NCBI GenBank assembly: GCA_016584305.1
Contig: JACEEZ010007120.1
Coordinates: 12,501-76,500, forward strand
Length of the DNA stretch: 64,000 bases
Source of the DNA: Chionoecetes opilio
Taxonomy: Eukaryota; Arthropoda; Malacostraca; Decapoda; Majidae
Direction: 5' to 3'
Shown: positions 54,272 through 64,000 of the stretch, one piece after another
How the letters are laid out: the number at the start of each line of letters is the position of its first letter
Position numbering within the stretch: the stretch's first letter is position 1
Position numbers and translations under genes: made by a program
The notes under the pieces: model-generated
What the model saw: only the letters and a program-made list of their open reading frames with translations
Told to the model about the DNA's origin: nothing
Databases searched by the model: none

Positions 54272-55945
54272 CAAATGTGGGGGCACCAAACGTTTTTTAA
54301 TTATCCCGTTAATCGTTAATAAAGGAAGTTAACATTTTCGTTAACGATTTTAACGTTAGGTTACTTGGAATCATTAATCGGACTAAATTAACTTCCGTTA
54401 ACTCAAGTCCGCTAACCCAAAATTTCATAAAAACCGGTAAACGTTTAAAAGTTTCTATTATTGGCCAGATTTTCAATACAGATGTAGTCTTAGCATATTA
54501 ATAATTGTAAAACCGTGTCTATGGGCACAGGACATCCTTGAGAGGGCCAAAGAGGATCATCCTGTTCTGATGGAAAATCTTTGACATGCCTTACTTTTCA
54601 TGAGGGCAACATGCATCTCAGAAACAAAAATGACAACGAGAAGCAGAGGACAAATTTAATTAATGTATATATCGTGTTTTTCATTTTTTTTTTTTTTTTT
54701 TATTTCTTTCGGCCCACTTTAATCAATCTTTGGTTTTTTAGTTTAACCCTTTCACGCATACGGTGACACGCGATTTTCGTCGCAAAACGGGCCCCCGTCT
54801 ACAATCTGAGCTTTTTGGGCGCAATTGGCGTCAAAAAACAGTTAAACATTTTTGCCCAAATAAGTCTTTTATCAGAAATCGCGTCAAATTTTTCTGCGTC
54901 AAAGATCCAAGCTAGACCTATAAAAATAATACTAATTATCAACTCTGCTCTGTGAGTGGATGTGAAATGCATAAGGGTGTGTGTCTCCGTTTCCACTCAG
55001 CAGGCTAGCGTGTGAAGCGCGGATTTGTCCCCGTCCCTTTAAAACGTGTCCTGAGCCTGGCCAAATACTGGCATATGAAAATTATAATGGTGAGCGTTGG
55101 AATCCTCCATAAAAAATCCGATTTTATTGGCATTATAACCATAAAAGGTTGACTCAGCAAGTTTTCGAGCTACGAAGTGGTGAAACGTAAGTATTTCTTA
55201 TTTTTCTTTACTCAATATTTTTTTCGGATTCGGTTAAATTCCGCTATTTATTTGCATTTTTTGTTATTTTTTTTTCTTTTCATAAGGCAGATTAATCTCT
55301 TGCAAAACCATGATTATATAATATTTGGCAGGAAAAAAAAGAGATACACTTTGGTGAATTGATAAACTAAAAACAATAAGTCGCCGCACAGTTCCATCAG
55401 GCCATTTGCGGGGTCACCCCTTAGAGAGCATAAGAACGGAATGTCGCAGTGGAACGGAGAAACTGTATTAACTTTTCTTGCGTGAAGGGGTTTTTAATTA
55501 CTAATATTGTGTTTCCCTTAAGGTTTTTTTTTTTCACCCTTTTCTTCCGGCGTCTAAAATCCTTTAACCTAAAACTGGGGCCCACAATATTGAAATCAGC
55601 CTTTTTATATTTTTTTTTTTTAAAGTTAAAACTATAAAATCTACCTTTTTTAAAACACTAAAGCAAAAAAAACTATAGTTTTTTGGGTTTTCTAAAGCCC
55701 TTAAAAAACCATAAAGGCTGATTTTTTAGGTTTGGGCACTTTTCAAAGGTTGTTTTTAGGTGGTTTTTAGTTAGAGCAAAAAACAGATTTTTTTTTTCTA
55801 GAATAAAAATTAACGTTTAACGTTTACATCCGATACCTTTAGTTTACATTTTTTTAGAATTACTGATTCGACTGGTTATCGAAAGTTAATTTTTTGGATA
55901 AAAACGGATTTTTACCGTTTACTTTTGATTAACGCCCCACCACTG
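54272..55945. mobile_element. Non-autonomous hAT element, about 1.67 kb
   Basis: Left end CAAATGTGGGGGCACC and right end (reversed) CAGTGGTGGGGCG match hAT-type ends, with GTTAATC next to each. The flanks GTTGTTTTAC (left) and GTTGTTAC (right) give an 8 bp target duplication if the extra TT is an error. The subterminal regions are rich in GTTAACG words. No transposase frame. A TTAA element is nested at 54747-55493. Confidence 0.8.
54747..55493. mobile_element. piggyBac-type TTAA element nested in hAT
   Basis: Inverted ends CCCTTTCACGC and GCGTGAAGGGG lie between TTAA at 54743-54746 and TTAA at 55494-55497. TTAA duplication with CCCTTT-like ends fits piggyBac non-autonomous elements. Length is about 745 bp, with no transposase. 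The same nesting is at 59479-60170. Confidence 0.82.
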
Positions 55946-56780
55946 GTTGTTACCCACCCACAAGCTCAAGGGTTTCATGGCGACGGAGATGAATCACCGA
56001 GGGACACGCGACATCATTAGAGTTGCCCCACATTTTATCTTTTTTAACTAGGTGTGTGTGTGGGGCCTATTTTTAGCCAATCAAATGCAAAAACATTTAC
56101 AGGACTTGGTGGAAAAATCACAAATAATTCATAGAATGGCAATTTGTTTGAGGGTTTCCATTTTGAATTCAGTAATTAGCAATCTTAAAATCAACGCAAC
56201 CAATGCGTTTACACCGGTCACCCCTTTCATGCTCCGTTTTCTTTTCGCTCTTCCCTTGTTTTTCTCTTCGGCATGTTTTTTTTTTCTGAACATACGTATA
56301 CCTACCTATTTTGTTCAGCGCATATTCCTATACACTAATAGTTTGCTTCAAGAGGCATGGCCCCCTCCGCGGTTGCAATTGAGAGGGGATTGCGATGGGG
56401 TCCACACTCAGCTTGTATCAAGCATATAGGTGCTAATACACAATATATCTTTTGTAGCAGGAAAAAATTAAACTCCTATGACATTTTAGTTCCATTTTAT
56501 TCAAATTTTTTTATTTTTTTACACACAAGTCTCAGTGTAATATTCCATATGAACCGTTTTAATTTTTAACGTCTACAGTCAAGCACAAGTTTCAATTTTA
56601 ATCACTTAGTGGTCATGCATCTAGTCTAAGAACCAGGGCCTCACCATTTTCACAGGTCACCATTTTATGAGGCCACATCGAAGGGCACATTTCTTCATCG
56701 TTTATTGTACCAACCACTTAATGAACTAGTGTGTCAGCAACGTAATACTACTTCATATGAGGTGTATCCATAAAAGAGGC
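55946..56780. other. Block sequence downstream of hAT, no supported gene
   Basis: The SINE tail (TTACCCACCCACAAGCTCAAGGG) is followed by sequence with a 125-residue plus frame (56052-56429). The equivalent frame in the other copy (60655-60897) is shorter and diverges by frameshift, so it is not conserved as protein. Confidence 0.5.
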
Positions 56781-58233
56781 TTTTTTTTTTTTTTTTCCCC
56801 CCTTTTTAAAATTAAGTTTTTTAAAAAATATTATATCAATTTTTTTTTTTTTATTTAGGGTTTTTTCCCAAAATGGTTTAAAGGTACAAAAGTTTCTTTT
56901 GTTTTAAAATTTTTTTTGATGATACTATTGGGGGGGGGATATCTATTAAAGTTTTAGAGATGGGGGCCCCCGGTAAAGGGGGGGGTGGGTGCAAACCCAT
57001 TTTGGGGGGGGTTTTTAAAAAAATTTTTAAGAAAATTTTCCCCCTTGACCCGGGGGATCATTTTATTTTCCCCCTTTTTTATTTTTTTGTTTTTATTTTT
57101 AAAAACCAAAAATTTCTTTTAATTTCCTGGGAAAAATTAAAAAACCACCCAATTAAGGGGGGGTTTTTGGGGCCCCCCAAACATCCTTTTATTTAAAAAA
57201 CTTTAACTTGGACACTTTTTTTCTTTTGTGACCCCCAAAGATTAAATGGGTAAACCCCCCAAAAAAAACTAAACCCCCCAAAAAAAAATTTAAACCTAAA
57301 AAAAGGAACCCCACCAAACCCACCTTTCAGGGGGCCTCCCCGGGTGGGGAATTTCACTTAAATTTTAAAAACCGGCCCCCTTGAAAACCCACCAAAAATA
57401 TTTAAAAATTGTTAAAAAAATTTAATGAAAAAAAATAAAAGAAAAGGAAAATTTTTTTAGCTTTTTTAATATTTTTAAAAAAAATATTTTATTAAAAAAT
57501 AAATATAAATAAATATTAAAAATTTATTTTTTTTTTAAAATATTATACAAAATTAATATATTATATTAAAAACCAAGATTTTCAAAAGGGGGGAAAAAGG
57601 GGGGGAATGGGGTTTGCCCTTGGAAAACTAGGGTGGGTCATCCCCAAAAAAAAAAAACCCCCTCGTTTTTTTTTTTCATTTTTTTTTTTTTTTTTCCCCA
57701 AAATTACAACCTCGTGAAAGGGAAAAATTTTAAAAATAAAACCAAATTTTGTGCCGGCAAACAGAAAATATTAACCCCCCACGTTTTTCGGGGTGAATAG
57801 ATTTTTTTTTTTGGGGTGGGGGGGGGTTGTAAAATGAAAAAAAACCAAATTAATGTGCTCAATTTTTTAAAAAACAAATTTTTATAAATGTTAAGCAACT
57901 ATTTTTAAAAATAAATATATTTGGAAAATTTGGTAAAACCTAAAAATTTTTCGGGGTTTTAAAAGAACCCCCCTAAAGTTAAAAAAATTTTTAGCGTATT
58001 TCAAAGTTTGAATTAACCTAAAAAAACCCTTTTTTATAAAAAAGCTTTTCCTTTAACAATGTTGTTTTAAAAAACCTTTTGGGAAAAAGTATTTTAAAAA
58101 CATTAAATCTTCAGAACCCCCCTTATCCCCCTTAGGGATTTTTTTTTTTAGTGGGGGGTTTCACCCCTAATTTTTCCCAAATTTTTAAAAAAATATCCCC
58201 AAATTTTAATTTTTTAAAACTTTATGGACGGGC
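56781..58233. other. Homopolymer-ridden sequence of doubtful quality
   Basis: Dense runs of 5-14 identical bases (AAAAAAAA, TTTTTTTTT, GGGGGGGG, CCCCCC) in all four letters. This composition is unlike the rest of the window and typical of failed consensus. No feature can be trusted here. Confidence 0.75.
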
Positions 58234-58637
58234 CATATCGCTCTCAGTGCAGCCACACAATTTCTTTGCTGTTATCCCCCTATCTTTTCCCCCCTTCATT
58301 TCTCGCCCCCCCCAAATGTGGCTGCAGTTCAGAAAAATTCCCTTGCTGGGTCTGGCTTCAACCACCCCGAGAGCCGTTTTTCCTTTCCGCTGATCACTTT
58401 TCCCCCATCTCTTGGTGATAAAAGTGTACTTATAAGCTCCCCAAAGCCCACTACCACCCCGAAACCCACCCCGGGGACTGGGGCCCGTGGGTACCCCTTA
58501 GTTTGGCGGGACGAAAGGGCCCGGGCACAGCCGCACCGCCATGTGGGGGATTGAAAAAACCCCCGTTCGCATCCCCCATTTTTCCCTAAGTCGACCCTTT
58601 TATAAGTGGAGACTTTCCCCATAACCCCGGGGTGATT

Positions 58638-58872
58638 AGCACCCCCGTGGTGTAGTGTCTAGTGTCCCAAAGATATGAATTTTGCAGGCCCTGGTTTGAA
58701 TCCGGTTCAGGATACTGGGCCCAAGCAGCCCACCCAGCCCTCCCTCACCCTTCCTTTGGGGGGGTTGGGTTGAAAAAATTGGTGAAACCGGGGGAAACCT
58801 GGGGAGGGTAAATGTTGTCCCCGGTTTGGGCCCCCCCTACCCCAGTGCCCCGGGGTAGTGGGGTTGTTAAAC
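58638..58872 (+). mobile_element. tRNA-derived SINE (copy B)
   Basis: Equivalent of 54036-54271. B-box GGTTTGAATCC at 58693-58703. Interrupted at 58872 by the hAT. Confidence 0.7.
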
Positions 58873-59220
58873 CAAAGGGGGGCCAACCAAAAACCCGAAT
58901 CCGTTAATCGTTAAATTTTAACGAAGTTAAACATTTTCGTTAACGATTTAACGTTAAGTTAACTTTGGAAATCATTATGGGGAACAAAATTTTAATTTTC
59001 CGTTAACTCAATTTCCGCAAAACCCCCCAAAAAATTTCTTTTAAAAACCCCGGTAAACTTTTTTTTTTTTAAAAGTTTCTATTTTTTCAAAATTTTCAAT
59101 ACAGATGTGTCTTAGCCATTTTTAAATATTGAAACGTGTCTAGGGGCCCAAAGGACATCTTGAGGGCCAAAAAGATCACCCCCTGTCTGATGAAAACTTT
59201 GACATGCTACTTTTCATTAA

Positions 59221-59440
59221 GGGGCCCCAAACCCCCCCAAAAAAAAGGGGAAAAAAAAAAAAAAATTTTTTTTTTTTTTTTTTTATTTTTTTTTCCCCCT
59301 TTTTTTTTTTTTTTTTAAAAAAAAGGGGGTTTTTTAAAACCCCCCGGGGGGGCCCCGGGGAAAAAAAAAAAAAATTTTTTTTAAAAATTTTTTTAAAAAA
59401 ACCCCCCAAAAAAAAAAAAAAAAAACCTTAAAAATTTTTT
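59221..59440. other. Artefactual homopolymer cluster
   Basis: Consecutive A, T, C and G runs of up to about 20 bases; the frames here (Lys/Phe-rich) are meaningless. Confidence 0.85.
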
Positions 59441-59478
59441 TAAAAAAATGGCCACTTTATCAAATTTTTTTTAGTTAA

Positions 59479-60170
59479 CCCTTTCAGAACCGAGTGACGC
59501 GATGCGTCAAAACGGCCGTCTACAATCTGAGCTTTGGCGCGATTGCCGTCAAAAAACAGTTAAACATTTGCCAAAATCAAGTATTTATCAGAATCGCGTC
59601 CAAATTTTCTGCGGTCAAAGATCCAAGCTAGACCTATAAAAATAAACTAATTATCAACTCTCTCGTGTGAGGGATGTGAAATGATAAGGGTTGTGGTCTC
59701 AGTCCACTCAGCAGCAGCGTGTGAGCGCGGATTGTCGTCCCTTTAAAACGTGTACAGAGCTGGCCATAATGGCCATCTGAAACTATAATGGTAGCGTGGG
59801 AATCCTTATAAAATCCGCCCTTTTATTGCATATAAACCATAAAAGGTTGACTCAGCAAGTTTCGAGCTACGAAGTGGTGAACGTACAGTATTTTTATTTT
59901 TCTTTACTCAATAGTTTTCGGATGGCGTAAATTCCGACCTATTTATTTGCAGTTTTTGTATTTTTTTTCTTTCATAAGCAGAATAATCTCTTGCAAACCC
60001 AATGATATTATAATAATGCAAGGAAAAAAAGAATACACGTTGGTGAAATTGATAACATAAAAAAATAATTCGCCGACCACAGTCAGGCCATTTCGCGGTG
60101 TCCCTGAGAGAGCATAAGGACGGTTGTCGCAGTGGACGGAGAAACTTATAAACTTTCGTGCGTGAAGGGG
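59479..60170. mobile_element. piggyBac-type TTAA element (copy B)
   Basis: CCCTTTCAGAACCGAGTGACG to GCGTGAAGGGG between TTAA at 59475-59478 and TTAA at 60171-60174. Confidence 0.82.
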
Positions 60171-61433
60171 TTAATACTAATATTGTGTTTCATTTAAGTT
60201 TTTTTCACCCTTTTCTGGCTCTAAAAGCTTTAAAAAACCTAAAACTGGGCCAAAACTATGAATCAGCCTTTTATATTTTTGTTTTAAAGTTAAAACTATA
60301 AAATCTACCTTTTTAACACTAAGCCCAAAAAAAAAATATAGTTTTTGGGTTCTAAAGCCTCAAAAAAACCCCATACCATAAAGGCTGATTTTAGTTTGGG
60401 CACTTTTCAAAGGTGTTTTTAGGGGTTTTAGAGCAAAAACAGATTTTTTTTTCTAGAATAAAAATTAACGTGAACGGTTATCGATAACTTAGACATTTTT
60501 AAAGAATTAATGATAAACGGGTTATCGAAGGTTATTTTTGGATAACGGATTAACGGTTAATTTGATTAACGGTGCCCACCAATGGTGTTACCACACAAGG
60601 CTCAAGGGTTTATGCGCGGAGATGAGCACCGAGGAACGGCCCAAAACATAGAGTATGCCCCAATTATCTTTTTACTATGTGTGTGTGTGTGGATATTTTA
60701 GCCAATCAAGAATGCGCAAAAACATTTTACAAGAAATTGAGTGGAAAAAATCACAAATTAAGTATAGAATGGAAACAATGTTGATGGTTTCATTTGAAGG
60801 CAGTAATAGCAATCTTAATAACGAACATGCGTTACACTGTCACACCTTCATGCTCCGTTTCTTCGCTCTTCCTTGTTTCTTCGTGCATGTTTTCTGACAT
60901 AGTATACTACACTAATTTGTCAGCGCATATTTAACACTAATATTTGCTTCAGAGGCCAGTGGCCTCACAGGTGCATTGAGGGGATTCGATGGGTCCACAC
61001 CACTTGTATCAAGCTATATAGGTGTCTAATACACCATATATTTAATTGTAGGCAGAAAAAATAAACTCCTTAATAAAACCCCCAACAAAAAACCCCTCTC
61101 CGAAAAAAAAAAAACACATTTTAGTTCATTATTCAATTTGTTTCCATTCTCAGTGTAGAGATTCAAGAACGTTATTACATCTACAGGCAAGCCACAAGTT
61201 ACATTTAAATCACTTAGTGTCATGCATCTAGTTCTAAGAAACAAGGCTGTCCACCATTCACAGGCACCATTTATGAGGCACATACGAAGGGCACTTCTTA
61301 TCTTATTTTACCAACATTATTGAACTAGTGTGTCAGGCAACTTAATACTACTTCAGAGAAGGTGTATCATAAAAGATGCCAGTTCAAATGCTACTTCAAA
61401 TCAGTATTAAAACTAGTATAATGTATAATGTAT

Positions 61434-61500
61434 AAGAACATAAGCAAATAAGGAAGCTACAAGAGGCCGTGAGACCTACACGAGGTAGTTCCGTTCATAT
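61434..61500 (+). mobile_element. Dispersed interspersed repeat fragment
   Basis: ATAAGAACATAAG.. GGAAGCTACAAGAGGCCGTG AGACCTACACGAGGTAGTTCCG matches 24352-24420. Confidence 0.6.
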
Positions 61501-63697
61501 GTATGTAAAATCTTTTCAAATCTTAATTAATTAATCACCAACCTCTAGATATACCATCTCTATGATTGCTACGCTATTTTAACTATCCAATCTCCGAATA
61601 ATATTTTGTTTATTGTATCAAAATGGAATAAAGATAATATTATAATTTAAAGTATGATGAGGAGTTTATGAGGCTCTTGTAGAACTAATTGCCATAGTGT
61701 AAACATGATCAACTTATATTAATAAATACACATATCACAATACATAGTAACAGCCTTCATTGTGTGTACCTTTAAGGAAAGTATCTAACTAACTCAAAAG
61801 CGTGTGCAATCATGGATCCTATTATGTGAAAATGCACCAGCATGCATGGTTGCCAGTCAATTGACAGCATATAAGAAATTAATGATTAAATGTCCTTAAG
61901 AAACAAAATTTCTTATATGACTCGATATCAATTTTCCAAAAGGGGTCAACAAATCCAACACTGCAACAGCTCAAAGCATAGTATTCTTATTTTTTCTTCT
62001 ATTCTATGATTCTTAAAGTTAGATACATTCTTGGAGTGTGCAAACCAAGATTATGACATTCCACAGAATCTCACAGTAAACCATTCAGGTAGAATGTTTC
62101 AACTTTTCTAAATTTGAGACCCTATTTGATGAAGAGCAACACTTACATGAAAATAAGTTTTGCAAAATCTTCCATCTTCATATAGGGGCCTGTTCAAAAA
62201 ATACGTAATGCCTAAGGGGGATGGGTGGGCGGGGGTGTATGGTGAAGTGTTATGAGTGTCACATGGATGGCAGGGGGATGCAGCAATGTGTGCATAACAT
62301 TTTTGGATGTTTTCAGAAAAATAAAAAATAATAATTGCAGGTTTTAGATAGACTTATACTATTGTCTAAAAAAAATGGAAACCTACTATTGGAGGTGGGG
62401 TACTAGCTGGTGTTACACATTTTCTAAGGGGTTTGGACATGTGTACAACCGTGATAAGGGGGGTAAAAAAATGTTTTTAATCGTTACAATAGTTTTTGAA
62501 TGCCCTAAATCTCTTGCCACATTTTGTTCAATACCATAAGGCATTCTACCCTTTTATCATTTCTAGCACGTGTGGTTTATAACTTTTTCTTTTTTTGTGT
62601 ATCAAAAAAGGCTTGATTTGACATGGCATTAGATTTGTATTTCAGGTAATCTTAATTATCGATATCTATTTAGCACAAAAATTTATTATATGAAATGTTG
62701 AAACAATTTTCACTTCATTAGCATAGATATTTTTATTTTTTTAATTTTTTTTATCCCCCAAAATGAAAATTTCAAGCCACAGTGCAGGAAGAAAACTAAG
62801 AGATCCAGACTTCGCAAAACATTTTCTTCTGTGATCTGCAGCTTTCTACCACAATAAGAGCATCAATTCAAAAGTGAAAAAGGCTCACGTGTATGTACAG
62901 TGACCATCTATAACCGAACTACATGGGCGGGAGACCTGGGCCGAATTAGCGAAAGTCTGAATTATCCTATGGTTACTTTATTAGCCCTCCCACACAATGA
63001 TGACACTCACTAAACATGCCAAAACAGCACAGATTGTAGCTACTTGTACTCACAAAACATGCTGATACTGAAGTCTTGAATATGCAGTACTACTGTACAC
63101 CAGGCATGTAGTACGGTAGGTATTTAATATTTTCGTAATTCGTACCTCAGATAAAATACAGTACGTAATTCCGTTCAGTACCGAACATTTGTCGCATACC
63201 GTACTGTCCCGATTAATTTCCGTGCCGTAATTTCGAACTATTTTAGTACCAAAATCATTTTTTTAATTGAATTTAATAACAAAATCAATAATGCACAAGT
63301 TACTAATCCTAAATTACTAAATCATTTTCCACTGTGCTTAATATACAAATACTTTTACAGGTACATTACAACACATAGTAACTTCTACCCATTTATCTCT
63401 ATTATACTACATACATTTCATAGTTACCCGAGGAGGCTGAGGGATAATCCCCATGCCACGTCCACATCCAGCGTAAGCTGAGGCAGAAATTCTACCTAGC
63501 TAATGAAGACACACGGTAGTGTTATTAATGTCAAATCTCGGTCACTCTCCTCCCCTATATAGCCCATCCACTCACGCCACGCCATCATCAATCATTCACC
63601 TACCCGCCCATCCACCCAAAGCCTCACTCTCTTACTCACTAACTCATCCACGCCCTCATTATTTCTTCAACACCCTCTCTCAACACACTACTCCGTG
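61501..63697. other. AT-rich sequence, no gene seen
   Basis: No frame longer than chance. 63100-63250 is rich in GTACCGTA / CGTAATT words. 63540-63690 is a C/T-rich stretch with CCATCCACTCAC words. Confidence 0.4.
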
Positions 63698-63888
63698 AGG
63701 TTAGGTTAGTACTTTTTAAGGGTTATAGTGAAGTCACGTAGTTACTTTTAAAGGGTTATAGTGAGTTAGGTTAGTACTTTTTAAGGGGTTATAGTGAGGT
63801 TATGTTAGTACTTTTAAGGGGTTATAGTGAGTTAGAGTGAGTTACTTTTAAGGTTATAGTGAGGACTAGCGTTAGTTACTTTTTAGCC
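63698..63888 (+). repeat. Minisatellite, unit about 36 bp
   Basis: GTTAGTACTTTTTAAGGGGTTATAGTGAG occurs five times with indels (about 63702, 63735, 63767, 63803, 63845). Confidence 0.9.
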
Positions 63889-64000
63889 CCTCACACCCAG
63901 ATATTTCCTTTGCTATAAGTAATGTCTGTTGGTTAGGCTTAAAATACAAAAGTAATGGAATATACCAAATTAGTTAGTCGACAAGGATAATAAACAGGTC

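Larger units (their letters stand above)
53617..56780 (+). repeat. 3.2 kb duplicated block, copy A
   Basis: From CATATCGCTCATCAGTGC to GGTGTATCCATAAAAGA, collinear with 58234-61379 in the same orientation, including the SINE, the hAT and the nested piggyBac-type element. Each version has its own small indels. Confidence 0.85.
58873..60584. mobile_element. Non-autonomous hAT element (copy B)
   Basis: Left end CAAAGGGGGGCCAACC (degraded) and right end GGTGCCCACCAATG. The flanks GTTGTTAAAC and GTGTTAC are the equivalents of the 8 bp target duplication. The right terminus is cleaner than in copy A. Confidence 0.75.
58234..61379 (+). repeat. 3.2 kb duplicated block, copy B
   Basis: Matches 53617-56780. 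The first third (to about 59470) is corrupted by inflated homopolymers; the remainder (59480-61379) is clean. Confidence 0.85.

Noticed and set aside
54581..55637. Transposase within the hAT or piggyBac element
   Set aside because: Only frames of about 60 residues rich in Phe; no catalytic motif and not kept in the second copy.
59204..59431. Lys/Phe-rich frames
   Set aside because: Homopolymer artefact region.

Overview
This window looks like eukaryotic, non-coding, transposon-dominated DNA from an arthropod, most likely a crustacean (decapod-like). The evidence is the very high microsatellite load (CT/AG, AC, AT), many degenerate TTAGG-type tracts, decayed LINEs, a BEL/Pao LTR element, Helitrons, hAT, piggyBac and Harbinger-like MITEs, and large foldback elements. 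I found no convincing host gene. Almost every open reading frame here is a translated satellite or microsatellite, or a shadow. The real coding signal is remnants of transposon proteins (LINE endonuclease and reverse transcriptase; BEL/Pao gag zinc knuckle, protease region, RNase H and integrase), all broken by frameshifts and stops. The species is inferred from repeat style and is not proved.

Layout. 1-1420: MITE, a LINE reverse transcriptase fragment on the minus strand, and nested palindromes. 1421-10352 and 10354-19177: the same block of about 8.9 kb twice, separated by a single n at 10353. Each copy holds half of a foldback, a Helitron with a minisatellite, a polypurine tract with a MITE, an AT microsatellite, a 2.8 kb foldback with TTAGG-like arrays, and a diverged tandem repeat of about 190 bp. 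The copies differ mainly by single-base indels and copy 1 decays in quality towards the n, so a false (unmerged contig or haplotype) duplication is likely. 19076-23296: two Helitrons of one family, tail to tail, around a 1.48 kb spacer; the second carries a nested inverted-repeat element. 23297-31300: simple repeats, a 532 bp N gap (24978-25509), LINE fragments, palindromes and a hAT-like element.

32162-38912: a 1.1 kb inverted-repeat element split by a 4.8 kb foldback with 1.3 kb arms, followed by a duplicate of its right end that carries a MITE (probably the other allele). 40629-41707 is an uninterrupted copy of the 1.1 kb element. 41859-51294: a degenerate BEL/Pao LTR retrotransposon (plus strand) whose 5' LTR is split by a 5'-truncated LINE in the opposite orientation. 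53617-56780 and 58234-61379: a second repeated block, each copy holding a tRNA-derived SINE split by a hAT element that is itself split by a piggyBac-type (TTAA) element. The stretch between them and the first part of the second copy (about 56781-59470) is full of long homopolymers and looks like poor consensus sequence. 61500-64000: mostly featureless, with one 36 bp minisatellite near the end.

Nothing here forms a working gene system. The interest lies in the nesting order of the elements, the Helitron family with duplicated 3' ends, the foldback structures, and several assembly warnings.
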